Both the position numbers and the translations under genes were made by a program. This document shows positions 40,592 through 49,915 of a stretch of DNA of 64,000 nt, piece by piece. Origin of the DNA: an uncultured Shewanella sp. (GTDB lineage: Bacteria; Pseudomonadota; Gammaproteobacteria; Enterobacterales; Shewanellaceae). The stretch's first letter is position 1. Each line of letters begins with the position of its first letter. The notes under the pieces are model-generated. The model searched no databases, was not told the DNA's origin, and saw only the letters and a list, made by a program, of their open reading frames with translations. The stretch covers positions 1-64,000 of the forward strand of contig CANNEE010000013.1 of NCBI GenBank assembly GCA_947503555.1, given 5' to 3'.

Positions 40592-43500
40592 ATGTCACAA
40601 AAACGCTATGCTTCACCTTGTTCTGATAAATTCATTCGTTTACAACAGCTAGCAGTTAATGAGTCATGGTTACTATCTTGGTCGCGTCATCTGCCTGAAT
40701 TTCAGCGTGTGGCAATTGCTGAAAATGAACTGGCGTTTTTAGCCCTATTAAAAGGTCAAGGAGTACCAAGTTGTCATTGGTTTAAGGATGAGACCGAGCA
40801 GCTAATGTCTCCGGGAAAATTGCCTGTCAATTGCGTCGAGATTGAACTTGAGTCTCAATGTTGTGTGTGGTTGGCAGAGATTAATCCAGAGGATTTAAGC
40901 TTAGAGCAGAAGTTCTCCTTGGCTAAGGCTATTACTCAGGCGCTGAGCTTTCTTCATAGTGCCGATGTGTTTCATTTTGCCTTGCGTCCAGGCAGCTTTA
41001 TAGTCACGAAGGACTTTACCTATGCTGAGGTGATAGGTTTTAGTGAAGCTAAAACCTGCTCTCGCCAAGCTTTAGGGGTAAGCAGTTTTATTCCAAGTCA
41101 TGTTGATGGTTTTTTCCTTGCGCCGGAATTGAGCTATCTGCACGAAATACTGCTAGATAATCGCAGCGACCTCTACGCGCTTGGCTGCGTTCTGTATTGG
41201 CTGTTTTCCCATCAGCTGCCATTTTCTGAGATAAAAGATATTAGCCAGTTAAGTTATGCCCATATGTCCAAGCCATTATGCTTGCCTCCATTGGGCTTAG
41301 CTTGCAGTGATCAAGAAAAGGCATTGTCAGAGGTGATTGCTAAGCTGGTAGAGAAGGAGCCTGACACTAGATATCAGAGCTGTGCTGGAGTATTGGCCGA
41401 CCTTACCCAAGTATCTCTGCTTCATCAAGCCAGTGGCTTTGTGGTTGGCTCTCAAGATGTTTATGACCGAATGGTGATCCCGCAAAAGTTGTACGGAAGA
41501 GAAAGCCAGGTCAATACTCTGATGTCTGGATACCATAGAGTTGCGGCTGGTGGCAGTGAAGCTCTTCTAATTGGTGGTTATTCAGGTGTGGGTAAATCTG
41601 CATTAGTTGATGAAGTTCGCAGGCCTATTATTCAAGCTAATGGCTTGTTTATCTTTGGTAAGTTTGAGCAGTATCAAAGGCAAACGCCCTATAGTGCTAT
41701 CTCTCAGGCATTCAACCGTTTTATCGATATTATTCTCTCTTATTCAGATGATGAGGTGCAGGCGTGGAAGCAGAAGTTTAACCAAGTGCTTGGTAACAAT
41801 GCTCAAGTAGTGATTGATATCGTGCCATCTTTATCTAGCCTACTAGGTGAAGTGCCGATTCCCCAAGCCCTAGGGGCCGATGAACAGCAAAACCGTTTTA
41901 ACAAGACTTTTCTCGCTTTCGTTCGTCAGATCTGTTCGGTACATCGCCCGTTAGTGCTGTTTATTGACGACCTTCAGTGGGCTGACTCTGCAAGTATCAA
42001 TCTTCTCAAGCTATTGCTATCGGATAAAGATGGTCAATATTGTTTCATCATTGGCGCTTATCGGGACAATGAAGTGGATGAGCGTCACCCATTTATTCGT
42101 ATGTTAAATAGCGTTAATACTCAAGAGTTACGCATTTCACAACTAACGTTAACCGGGCTTAGCCCAGCAGTAATTAGTCAAATAGTGGCTGATACCTTGA
42201 AGCAAGATGCCGATAAGATCAGAGATCTCGCTAAGCTTATCTATGATAAAACTGCGGGAAACCCCTTTTTCTTCAAGCAGTTTATGTTTGAGTTATACCG
42301 AAGCCAGTTATTAAGGTTTAGTTATAACAAGGTGGCTTGGACCTGGTCGATGCAGGAGATAGAGCAGCAAAGTATCACAGATAATGTGGTTGAGTTAGTG
42401 ACGCGGCAGCTAACACGATTAAGTAAGTCTAGTGAGCTGTTGTTGCAGCAAGCTGCCTGTATAGGCTCTATTTTTTCAGTTGATCTGCTTGCGAGCGTAG
42501 ATAATAGGGATGCTGAACAGGTTCAGAATGAGCTAAAAGAGTGTGTTGATGCTGGACTGATTCGCCCCTTGTCTGAAAGAAAGGCTGGTCATAGCCAAGC
42601 AGACCTAAGCTACAAATTTACCCATGATAGGGTTCAGCAAGCTGCCTATGCCGGTAATAGCGAATATCAGAGGCAAGAAGTACATTACCATATTGGTTGT
42701 CAGCTACTTCAAGCTTGGTCAGAAGAGGAGGTAAGAGAAGGCTGTTTTGAGTTGGTCGCCCATCTTAATGCCGCGAAAGCACAGCTATCGCCAGAATTAA
42801 CTGCAAGAGTGATGGTATTGAATTACCAAGCAGCACTTAAGGCGAAAGCCGCTACCGCCTATGAAACAGGGATAAGCTATTTGGACTCATTATTCTCCTA
42901 CGATATTAGCTTGTGTGGCGATAAAGAAAATGATGAGAAAATGCCTATATTGTTAGCACCTTTGAAGGCAGCAGATTCTGAAGATTATACAAGCCTTGCT
43001 CGAATGGAGAAGCTTGAGTGTCTCTACCTAGCTGGGCAATATGATGTAGCTGAACAATATAAATCTTCAGTGGCGTCTTGTTGCGACACCTTAGCCTTAA
43101 AGGTAAGGTTTGCCACTATTTTAATAACCCAGTATACGCGTTATGGTCAGCTGCAAAGGGCGATTGATGAAGGACTAAATGCCCTTAAATTGCTAAACAG
43201 TCCATTACCTGCGACACCAGAAATGCAGGATATTGGGAAAGCGATTGAAGAGTCTCAGGCTATCTTGGCCAAGATGGGCTTCGCTGAATTAGCTCAGCAG
43301 ACAGATATTGAATCGCAGCAAGTCTTGCTGACTCTGGATGTGTTAATGGCCATGCAGCCATGTTGTTATAACTCTGGTTCTCTGTTGTTTCCATTGACCA
43401 TATTGAGTTTATTCAAACTGACTTATCAGCATGGTAATAGCCCCTACTCTTCCTATGTGTTTATGATGTATGCCTTGCTCTGTACTAAGGTGTTAAAGGC

Positions 43501-45937
43501 TTATCCACTTGCCTTTGAGGCGGCAAAGCAATCAGACATGATAGCCCAGCGTTATCCTTCTAATCCTGTGTTAGAAGGGCGTTTGTTGATGATGAAAAGT
43601 AACTTTGTGCTGCCTTGGCAGAGTAAGTTACAACTCAGCTATGAGATGCGTAATCAGGCCTATCATCTGTGCGTCGAAAATGGTGATTACTACTGGGGAG
43701 TGCATGCCTATATTTTTGGTTTTTACGCCGATTTAATCAGTGCTCCTTCTTTACCTCAGTTACTTGAACGAAGCCGTAATGTGGTCGCAACCTGTGAGTT
43801 GATAAAGCAGCCTGCACAGACTTATTTAAGCCAGCTGCAATGCAACTTTATTGAAATACTGCAGGGGAGCTTAGATAACCTGACTAATTTAGATCACCAA
43901 GCTGGCTATGAAGCACAAGCTCTGCAGCACTTTATTGATAATCATTATATGTGTGGTACCTATGATCGCATGCTTGCGAGATTATTACAGGGGTATCTAT
44001 TTGAGCACTATCAGCAGGCATTATCTATTTCATTAGCGCCGGATTTGAGCCCAGAGCAGCTTGATGAGGGTATTTTCCATGAGGCAGTTTATACCCAGTT
44101 TAACTTACTCTGTATTTTGGCATTAAAGCAGACGGAACCTGATGCGCTGCAACCCCACCATCAAACATGGTTTGAGTCGGCTTGGCAGAAGTATCAGCTT
44201 TGGTATCAAACCAATCCCGATAACTTTGAGCCTGGGTATTACTTAATATTGGCAGAACAAGCCGTTGTAGAAGCCGATGAAATGAGTGCATTATGCCATT
44301 ATGAGCGAGCGATATTGTCTGCATCTCGAGCAGGCTTTGCTCTGTATCAAGCGCTTGCGAGCGAGCGTTGTGGTCGTTATCGTGCCTTATTAGGGCAAGA
44401 TGCTATTGCAACAGGCTACCTGCAACAAGCAAAAGAGGTATATCACTCCTGGGGCGCCCATGCTAAAGCGCTGCATGTGGAGGAGAAGCTAAAGGCCCTG
44501 AGTGCGAATAAAACTGGGCTTGAGAGTTATCACCCTAATTGGGAGTCTATTGTCTCGGCTTCTCAAGATATCTCTTCGCCATTATCTCGAGATGAACTCA
44601 TCAATCGTATGTTGCAAAGAGGGGCGACTACAACGGGGGCTCAGCATGTTGGTCTCTATCTCAAGCAAGATAATCTTTGGTCTTTATCTGCACTTTGCCA
44701 AGAAGGCAGAATTCTAGAGGTTCATTCTCAACCTGAGTCGATGCCCTCGGCTATTCTCAATTACTGTTTAAATAGCCGCAGCACCTTAGTGTTAGCCGAC
44801 GCCCATAGAGAGGGCGACTATATGATGGATACACATATTAAAGCTAATAAGGTGAGATCTGTCTTGGCGTTACCCTTACTGGTGAGGGAGGAAATAGTGG
44901 GTGTTTTGTATCTGGAGCATAATGAGGTCACGAATATGTTCACAGGACAAAGGTGTCAGGTGATGGAACTCTTGACTAACCAGTTTGCTATTACCTATCA
45001 AAATGCTGATTTCTATAAGCAGCTTGAACAGCAAAATGAAGCCTTAGAAGCTGCAGTAGCCGATAGGACTCAAGATCTTCATAGACAGAATCAACATCTA
45101 GAGTCGATTCTACAAGCACTGCCCATTCCTTATGTTATCACTCAACCCGGCGGTAAATTAGTTAGAGCCAATGAGCTGTTTTACGAGTGCTTTGAAGTGA
45201 CACCAGCAGAGTTTGCGCAGTCGACCGTGTTGAGCTTTTACCAGCACACAAAGGATAGAGAGCGTATGTTTGCTCAGTTAGATAAACTTGGTGTGCTAAG
45301 TGATTTCGAATGTGAAATGCAAACCTATAGCGGCAAGCCTTTTTGGGCTCAATTTTCCGTAACACGAGTGAACTTAGAGTCTGGTCCTGGTGTCTTTGCT
45401 GCCATTAAAGATATTTCAGGCCGTAAACATAAAGAGCAATTATTAGAACATCAAGCCAGTACAGATCCACTCACAGGTGCTTATAACAGGCGTGGTTTTG
45501 AGCAGCTTGCCCAAGGTTTGTTAGTCAATCAAAGGGTACAGACCTTGAGCGTGGCGATTTTGGATTTAGATAAATTTAAGTTGCTCAACGATACCTATGG
45601 CCATAGTGCTGGAGATAAAGTATTAAAACAGTTTACTCAGAGTCTACAGTCACATCTAAGGGATGATGATATTCTTGGACGTATTGGTGGTGAGGAGTTT
45701 GCCATTATTTTATCTGGAGTGGGACTTAAGCAGGCCGAGAAAGTGATGCAGAGGATCACAGCTTTAACTGAAAAAACGCCTGTTCCATGGCAGGAGGAAC
45801 AAATAACTTTTACCGTCAGCATAGGCATAGCCCAAAGAGGTGAGATGGAGTCTCTCGAGGCTATGATAAAGCGTGCTGACAAGGCGCTTTATCAAGCGAA
45901 AGCCGCTGGCAGAAATTGCGTTAAGTTAGCCAATTGA
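40592..45937 (+). CDS. Giant pseudokinase-AAA-GAF-PAS-GGDEF signalling protein
   Basis: This is a 1781-residue cytoplasmic protein. Order: protein-kinase-like domain (about 20-280), AAA/ATPase domain (about 300-600) with Walker A GYSGVGKS near 329-336 and Walker B VLFIDDLQWAD near 454-464, a long helical TPR-like region (about 650-1320), GAF (about 1325-1470), a coiled coil, PAS (about 1500-1615) and GGDEF (about 1620-1780). The kinase part lacks the HRD aspartate (HFALRPGSF) and DFG (IGFSEA), so it is probably a pseudokinase. The cyclase motif is GRIGGEEF, a functional variant, and an RDDD I-site is present. The start at 40592 has TAGGAA five bases upstream. Related multi-kinases end in histidine kinases; here the output is a diguanylate cyclase. 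Confidence 0.88.
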   Translation: MSQKRYASPCSDKFIRLQQLAVNESWLLSWSRHLPEFQRVAIAENELAFLALLKGQGVPSCHWFKDETEQLMSPGKLPVNCVEIELESQCCVWLAEINPEDLSLEQKFSLAKAITQALSFLHSADVFHFALRPGSFIVTKDFTYAEVIGFSEAKTCSRQALGVSSFIPSHVDGFFLAPELSYLHEILLDNRSDLYALGCVLYWLFSHQLPFSEIKDISQLSYAHMSKPLCLPPLGLACSDQEKALSEVIAKLVEKEPDTRYQSCAGVLADLTQVSLLHQASGFVVGSQDVYDRMVIPQKLYGRESQVNTLMSGYHRVAAGGSEALLIGGYSGVGKSALVDEVRRPIIQANGLFIFGKFEQYQRQTPYSAISQAFNRFIDIILSYSDDEVQAWKQKFNQVLGNNAQVVIDIVPSLSSLLGEVPIPQALGADEQQNRFNKTFLAFVRQICSVHRPLVLFIDDLQWADSASINLLKLLLSDKDGQYCFIIGAYRDNEVDERHPFIRMLNSVNTQELRISQLTLTGLSPAVISQIVADTLKQDADKIRDLAKLIYDKTAGNPFFFKQFMFELYRSQLLRFSYNKVAWTWSMQEIEQQSITDNVVELVTRQLTRLSKSSELLLQQAACIGSIFSVDLLASVDNRDAEQVQNELKECVDAGLIRPLSERKAGHSQADLSYKFTHDRVQQAAYAGNSEYQRQEVHYHIGCQLLQAWSEEEVREGCFELVAHLNAAKAQLSPELTARVMVLNYQAALKAKAATAYETGISYLDSLFSYDISLCGDKENDEKMPILLAPLKAADSEDYTSLARMEKLECLYLAGQYDVAEQYKSSVASCCDTLALKVRFATILITQYTRYGQLQRAIDEGLNALKLLNSPLPATPEMQDIGKAIEESQAILAKMGFAELAQQTDIESQQVLLTLDVLMAMQPCCYNSGSLLFPLTILSLFKLTYQHGNSPYSSYVFMMYALLCTKVLKAYPLAFEAAKQSDMIAQRYPSNPVLEGRLLMMKSNFVLPWQSKLQLSYEMRNQAYHLCVENGDYYWGVHAYIFGFYADLISAPSLPQLLERSRNVVATCELIKQPAQTYLSQLQCNFIEILQGSLDNLTNLDHQAGYEAQALQHFIDNHYMCGTYDRMLARLLQGYLFEHYQQALSISLAPDLSPEQLDEGIFHEAVYTQFNLLCILALKQTEPDALQPHHQTWFESAWQKYQLWYQTNPDNFEPGYYLILAEQAVVEADEMSALCHYERAILSASRAGFALYQALASERCGRYRALLGQDAIATGYLQQAKEVYHSWGAHAKALHVEEKLKALSANKTGLESYHPNWESIVSASQDISSPLSRDELINRMLQRGATTTGAQHVGLYLKQDNLWSLSALCQEGRILEVHSQPESMPSAILNYCLNSRSTLVLADAHREGDYMMDTHIKANKVRSVLALPLLVREEIVGVLYLEHNEVTNMFTGQRCQVMELLTNQFAITYQNADFYKQLEQQNEALEAAVADRTQDLHRQNQHLESILQALPIPYVITQPGGKLVRANELFYECFEVTPAEFAQSTVLSFYQHTKDRERMFAQLDKLGVLSDFECEMQTYSGKPFWAQFSVTRVNLESGPGVFAAIKDISGRKHKEQLLEHQASTDPLTGAYNRRGFEQLAQGLLVNQRVQTLSVAILDLDKFKLLNDTYGHSAGDKVLKQFTQSLQSHLRDDDILGRIGGEEFAIILSGVGLKQAEKVMQRITALTEKTPVPWQEEQITFTVSIGIAQRGEMESLEAMIKRADKALYQAKAAGRNCVKLAN

Positions 45938-46080
45938 ACGAGCTATTGCGAATGCTTATAAAGTATCAAGCGCCCACCTGATACTGAAAAAAATAAAGCC
46001 AGTAACCTATTCAAGGGCAAGGGTCAAGGGGAGCAAGGTTGCCGGCTTTCTCAGTTAGCTTTAGATAAGTTTATTTAGCC

Positions 46081-47226
46081 TTAAGTACCATAGTTAACAT
46101 AGGTTTGCTTTACCGAGTTTAACCATTGGCGCTCAGATACTATTGCGATTGGCCGACCTGCTGCTTGCATCTGTTTTGCCTTAGTAAGCTTTCGACTTGG
46201 ATTAGAATATGGGCTATGCAGCTCACTTTGATTGCCTATGACTAAGTAGTGGGTGGCATCCGATAAATGTTTATCGGTATATCCTCCGAGTTGTTTCACT
46301 TTCTCTTCAAATTGACTACGTTCACCGTTATCGAAGCGACCTGCAAAGCAGAATGTATGGTTCGTATGTTTAATGATGCAACCTTGGGTAAAGGTTTGGC
46401 TTGGATGAAACTCGGTATGATAAGGATGGATACTACCTATGCTAGTCACTAATTCCATCAGTTGCCTTTTTGATTCAGAATCCAGTTTTGCATGGGCCTG
46501 CACCTTAATTAGTGCCTTAGCCAGCACGGTTCCCGGCCACTGTTTTAAACAATCTTGGTACTCACTAAGCCAATACTCTATGGTTTCTTTATGAAAGGCA
46601 TTTAACTGAATATCTAAAGGCAGCTTCTTAATACCCGTGTATAAATCCTTGTAAGTGTTAACATCCTGCCCTTGCTTTGACGGCGCTTCAATCTGATCAT
46701 CAATCAGTTCAAATAGCTCATCAATTTCATCTTGGGATATCGCTTTAGCGGTCACAATATCTTCAACTAAATCCACCAAGGCAATACTTAAGTCATCGGC
46801 AAGATAACTTGGCTCGGTTTTAAGCCAGATATCCAGCAGCAGATGATTATAGTTAGTGACTTGATTACTTTCCGCTAAATCGATAACAGCATGGCGAATA
46901 CATTTGAGGCCATGTTGTTTATTGGCCTTAGGGTAGTGGTGGTGATCGATTTTATGCTGACTATATTGAGTGAGCCGAGTGGCGATATCTTGGGGTAATA
47001 CTCCTTTTGCCGCCAGCGTAAGAAATTGCGACTCATCGATAATTACCAGGCCACTTTCTTGCGCCTTGAGAATTTCATCGGCGTTGGCATGTAAGCCTTC
47101 GCAGAGTAGGTGGAGTTGGGGGCTTAGATTAATTGAATAGCAGAAGCCCGCTTGAGTTGCGAGGGTTTTCAGAGCATGTAATCTGGCCTCTTCAAAGCCG
47201 ATAAACCCTATCTTAAGCACTTTCAC
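46081..47226 (-). CDS. BRCT-domain protein of unknown function
   Basis: This 381-residue protein has an N-terminal part of unknown fold (about 1-190, IGFIGFEEARLHALKTLATQAGF), a middle helical region, and a C-terminal BRCT domain (about 285-375): CIIKHTNHTFCFAGRFDNGERSQFEEKVKQLGG, then ATHYLVIG, and the closing REWLNS-like RQWLNS. BRCT domains bind phosphopeptides or DNA ends, as in bacterial DNA ligase A. The GTG at 47226 is preferred to the ATG four codons earlier because GGAGG precedes it by five bases. The gene is alone and convergent with the giant cyclase gene. Confidence 0.75.
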   Translation of the reverse strand: MKVLKIGFIGFEEARLHALKTLATQAGFCYSINLSPQLHLLCEGLHANADEILKAQESGLVIIDESQFLTLAAKGVLPQDIATRLTQYSQHKIDHHHYPKANKQHGLKCIRHAVIDLAESNQVTNYNHLLLDIWLKTEPSYLADDLSIALVDLVEDIVTAKAISQDEIDELFELIDDQIEAPSKQGQDVNTYKDLYTGIKKLPLDIQLNAFHKETIEYWLSEYQDCLKQWPGTVLAKALIKVQAHAKLDSESKRQLMELVTSIGSIHPYHTEFHPSQTFTQGCIIKHTNHTFCFAGRFDNGERSQFEEKVKQLGGYTDKHLSDATHYLVIGNQSELHSPYSNPSRKLTKAKQMQAAGRPIAIVSERQWLNSVKQTYVNYGT

Positions 47227-47595
47227 ATCTACCTCCATGTTCGACTAAATGTGAACCATCACTGGCTTGAAATACGAACTCACAATTTGAACTGTAAGCC
47301 AATCTGGAAAATGCTACTGTGATCTAGGTCGAATTGGCGATGAAAGTCTTTTTGTAGCAATAGCTTAAATAACATTGATAGTTAGGTATTATTCCTCAAA
47401 CTTAATCATAACCGTTATATTGAATACATGTTGATGGTGAGAAAGTTGGCTTGCTTAGCTGCTATTTAGCGCGTACTTATCCATTTATTCTATTTCACTG
47501 CGCTTCTCGCTGAATAATCGCCTTCAATAGGTCGCACAGTCGCTAGCTGGACGCCTCTAGTGCCAGCACCTAAGCTTTAGTTTACTGATAGTTAT
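47227..47595. other. Gene-free stretch upstream of the BRCT gene
   Basis: No coding sequence, repeat or convincing promoter was seen. It must hold the promoter of the BRCT gene and runs into the MITE-like copy B. Confidence 0.3.
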
Positions 47596-47848
47596 CTAGG
47601 GACTGCGATTTGTGCTGATGAGTTTTTGTGCTTAGTCAGTGGCATTTTATCGTGGCGAACGAGGTGAAACTGAGCAATCTCAGTGAATGCTTGTTAGGCA
47701 ATGAGAAAAAGCTATAGAGCAGCGCCTACTGTGCACTTCTACTGCGTTATCGCTTATGTATGTCGAGCACTACACAGCGCAGAGTTTGCCAGTTTTAGCA
47801 TGCTGTAAACTGTTTCAAAAACAAACTTGAAAGCTCAACAGACCCTAG
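47596..47848. mobile_element. MITE-like element, copy B (253 bases, inverted)
   Basis: CTAG at 47596-47599 and 47845-47848 bounds a diverged, inverted copy of the element at 27155-27424. Shared blocks on the minus strand include CAGTTTACAGC, GCGATAACGCAGTAGAAGTG, CACCTCGTTCGCC and GATAAAATGCCA. The terminal repeats are imperfect (CTAGGGACTGCGATTT against CTAGGGTCTGTTGAGC). It has no gene and lies 72 bases upstream of the PAS-GGDEF start. Confidence 0.75.
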
Positions 47849-47920
47849 GGAAACACTCAGTGTCATCGCAAGGAACCGCTCACTTCAGGGATGAAATACT
47901 GTGTTGGTACGGGAGTATGT

Positions 47921-49219
47921 ATGACCGACAAGAAAACCGATTTGGATTCGCTTAGTGAAGAGGTGCAAAGGTTAAGGTTCACCTTAGATCATGTTGGTGC
48001 CTATGTGTTTACCAAAGACACGTGTGGGCGATATACCTTTGCCAATGATATGGTTTGTGAACTATTTGGTCAGAATTTAGACAGCATTATTGGTAGTACC
48101 GATGAAGCTTTCTTTGATTTAAGTATTTCAGATGAATTACGCCAGAACGATTTAAGAGTATTACGCCATGGTGAAAGAATCGAAAATGAAGAGCGTAATA
48201 TCATTGCAGAGACTGGAGAGGAGCGGTTTTATTGGACTGTAAAAGTACCAATTCATGATCATCAACATCAGATTATAGGCCTATGTGGTATCTCAACGGA
48301 CATTACCGAGCGCCGTTGCTTAGAAAAAGAGCTTGCCGAGCAGAAAAACCTATTAAGCCTTGTTCTAGAGAATATGGATGCCTTTGTTTATATGAAAGAT
48401 AAGCAGCGTCGCTATTTGTATGTAAATGAAAAAGTGACTCAACTCTATGGCAGGCCTATAGAAGAGATTGTAGGTCAAAAAGAAGAAGAGCTGCTTCCTA
48501 AGGCTGTTGCTGAAAAATTTGCAGAAATGGATGACACAGTATTTAGAACAGGTCAGAAGATCACCGGAGAAGAGGTGGTTCACGGGCTAGATGGTGAGGT
48601 AAGCCACTATTGGTCTATTAAGATGCCATTATTCAAAAACGGCCAGATTGATGGTTTGATTGGAATTTCGACCGATATTACCGAGGTGATTCGGCTTAAG
48701 AACAAGTTCCATGAACTCGCTCGTATCGATAGTTTAACTGGAGTGCTAACACGGGGTTTTCTTATCGATTATGCTAACAAGGAGCTGCAACGTGCTAAAC
48801 GAAAACGCTCAGGTATGGCGATCCTCTTAATTGATATTGATGAGTTTAAAGAGATTAACGACAGTTATGGTCATGCTTTTGGCGATACCTATTTGGTGGC
48901 TGTCGTGGGGGCGTGTCAGAAAATGCTTCGCGATACCGATCTGATGGGACGTTTTGGCGGGGATGAATTTACCATAGTGCTAGATGAGATCAGCGCCAAA
49001 GGTATGATTAATGCTGCAGAGCGACTTCTGCATTCAGTAGCCGAGATTTCACTTAAGGCCCCCGATGGCAGCACAGTAACGCCTTCCATCAGTATAGGTG
49101 CGGCGAGATCGAACCCTAATAGCACATTAGACTCCCTATTGGCTGAAGCAGACACCGCACTCTACCAAGCTAAAGAAGAAGGCAAAGGTTGTTGCTGCAT
49201 CGCTCCTAAAGAGACTTGA
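47921..49219 (+). CDS. PAS-PAS-GGDEF diguanylate cyclase
   Basis: This 432-residue cytoplasmic protein has two PAS domains (about 10-135 and 140-265; both start LxNVGAYVFTKD/LENMDAFVYMKD and end GISTDITE) and a GGDEF domain (about 275-430). The active site GRFGGDEF is intact and an RDTD I-site lies five residues before it, so product inhibition is expected. The ATG at 47921 has GGGAG five bases upstream; an earlier in-frame ATG at 47891 lacks one. A MITE-like copy lies directly upstream and may hold or alter its promoter. Confidence 0.92.
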   Translation: MTDKKTDLDSLSEEVQRLRFTLDHVGAYVFTKDTCGRYTFANDMVCELFGQNLDSIIGSTDEAFFDLSISDELRQNDLRVLRHGERIENEERNIIAETGEERFYWTVKVPIHDHQHQIIGLCGISTDITERRCLEKELAEQKNLLSLVLENMDAFVYMKDKQRRYLYVNEKVTQLYGRPIEEIVGQKEEELLPKAVAEKFAEMDDTVFRTGQKITGEEVVHGLDGEVSHYWSIKMPLFKNGQIDGLIGISTDITEVIRLKNKFHELARIDSLTGVLTRGFLIDYANKELQRAKRKRSGMAILLIDIDEFKEINDSYGHAFGDTYLVAVVGACQKMLRDTDLMGRFGGDEFTIVLDEISAKGMINAAERLLHSVAEISLKAPDGSTVTPSISIGAARSNPNSTLDSLLAEADTALYQAKEEGKGCCCIAPKET

Positions 49220-49241
49220 TGGACATTAGTTTTTAGCATGA

Positions 49242-49274
49242 AAAAAGGGTCATCATTGCTGATGACCCTTTTTC
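49242..49274 (+). terminator. Intrinsic terminator after the PAS-GGDEF gene
   Basis: A 13-base perfect stem (AAAAAGGGTCATC with GATGACCCTTTTT) is followed by T-rich sequence. Confidence 0.92.
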
Positions 49275-49279
49275 TTATA

Positions 49280-49298
49280 TTTGGTGGAGGCGGCGGGG
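49280..49298. repeat. Copy of the tmRNA 3' end (possible attachment-site scar)
   Basis: TTTGGTGGAGGCGGCGGGG at 49280-49298 repeats exactly the 19 bases at 49454-49472, which contain the tmRNA 3' terminus. Both read in the same direction. The 3' end of ssrA is a common integration site for islands, so this direct repeat suggests a former or very small insertion between 49299 and 49453. No integrase is present. Confidence 0.65.
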
Positions 49299-49303
49299 TT
49301 ACT

Positions 49304-49380
49304 CGTATCATCCTGATACTCACCCCTTCGGGGCCGTCGCAAGCGACGTTCAAATTTGTTCCTGACAAATTTGTCGAACC
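49304..49380. other. Four-hairpin structured unit
   Basis: Between the tmRNA terminator and the duplicated tmRNA end, four short hairpins occur: GTATCATCCTGATAC (49304-49318), CCCCTTCGGGG (49323-49333), GTCGCAAGCGAC (49336-49347) and CAAATTTGTTCCTGACAAATTTG-type stem (49351-49373). No open frame is credible. It looks like a repeat unit that has captured a tRNA-like 3' end. Confidence 0.5.
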
Positions 49381-49415
49381 TAACGCGGATTCTCGCCCAC
49401 ACCCCCACAAATAAA

Positions 49416-49446
49416 AAAAGCCCCGATACTTTCGTATCAGGGCTTT
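49416..49446 (-). terminator. Intrinsic terminator of tmRNA
   Basis: An 11-base stem (AGCCCCGATAC with GTATCAGGGCT, one mismatch) has a TTTC loop. On the minus strand it is followed by a T run and lies ten bases after the tmRNA 3' end. Confidence 0.88.
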
Positions 49447-49455
49447 TCATGTGTT

Positions 49456-49811
49456 TGGTGGAGGCGGCGGGGCTCGAACCCGCGTCCAGAAAGCCTACAT
49501 CCAAGGCGCTACATGCTTAGTCTTTCTATTGGTTAACCAAGTACACTCCGAAAGACAGGATTGCAATTGGCGAGTCCGGTACTGTTTCGCGGTTCACCCC
49601 CGAACAAGGTTCCCTCGCTAGCACTATGTGAGATGACCATCAAAATCCACTGCCCATGTGCGAAACGTGTGGCTGATGGCTAGCAGACTTAAGCTGCTAG
49701 AGCGTAGTTATCGTCGTTTGCAACTATAACTGTGCGGCTTTTTACGAGGCCAACCGCCCCTCGGCATGCTCCCAGGGTTTCGTGAATCCTGTCGAATCCA
49801 AAATCGCCCCC
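49456..49811 (-). ncRNA. ssrA: Transfer-messenger RNA (tmRNA)
   Basis: tmRNA rescues stalled ribosomes with SmpB. The 356-base gene begins GGGGGCGATTTTGG and ends with GCCTCCACCA; the acceptor stem pairs and a T arm GGGTTCGAGCCCCG is present. The resume frame at 49689-49721 encodes the tag ANDDNYALAA followed by TAA, the gammaproteobacterial type. A TACAAT -10-like sequence lies 13 or so bases upstream of the 5' end. It lies next to smpB, as in other Shewanella. Confidence 0.97.
49689..49721 (-). other. tmRNA tag reading frame (ANDDNYALAA)
   Basis: Ten codons from GCA to GCT followed by TAA give the proteolysis tag, ending in LAA, recognised by ClpXP and related proteases. Confidence 0.95.
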
Positions 49812-49915
49812 AAGTACTTTTTGATTGTAACCCTTTGTTGGCTAATTACCTAGCCTCAATTGTGTGGTTGACAATCGTTTGTCTGTTTTACGCACGAATT
49901 TTGCGAGAAATGGTG

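Noticed and set aside
47227-47595. Possible further mobile element upstream of the BRCT gene
   Set aside because: No inverted ends, duplicated target or coding remnant could be found beyond copy B.
49162-49504. Open frames over the tmRNA 3' region
   Set aside because: They run through the tmRNA, its terminator and hairpins; they are non-coding RNA sequence read as protein.
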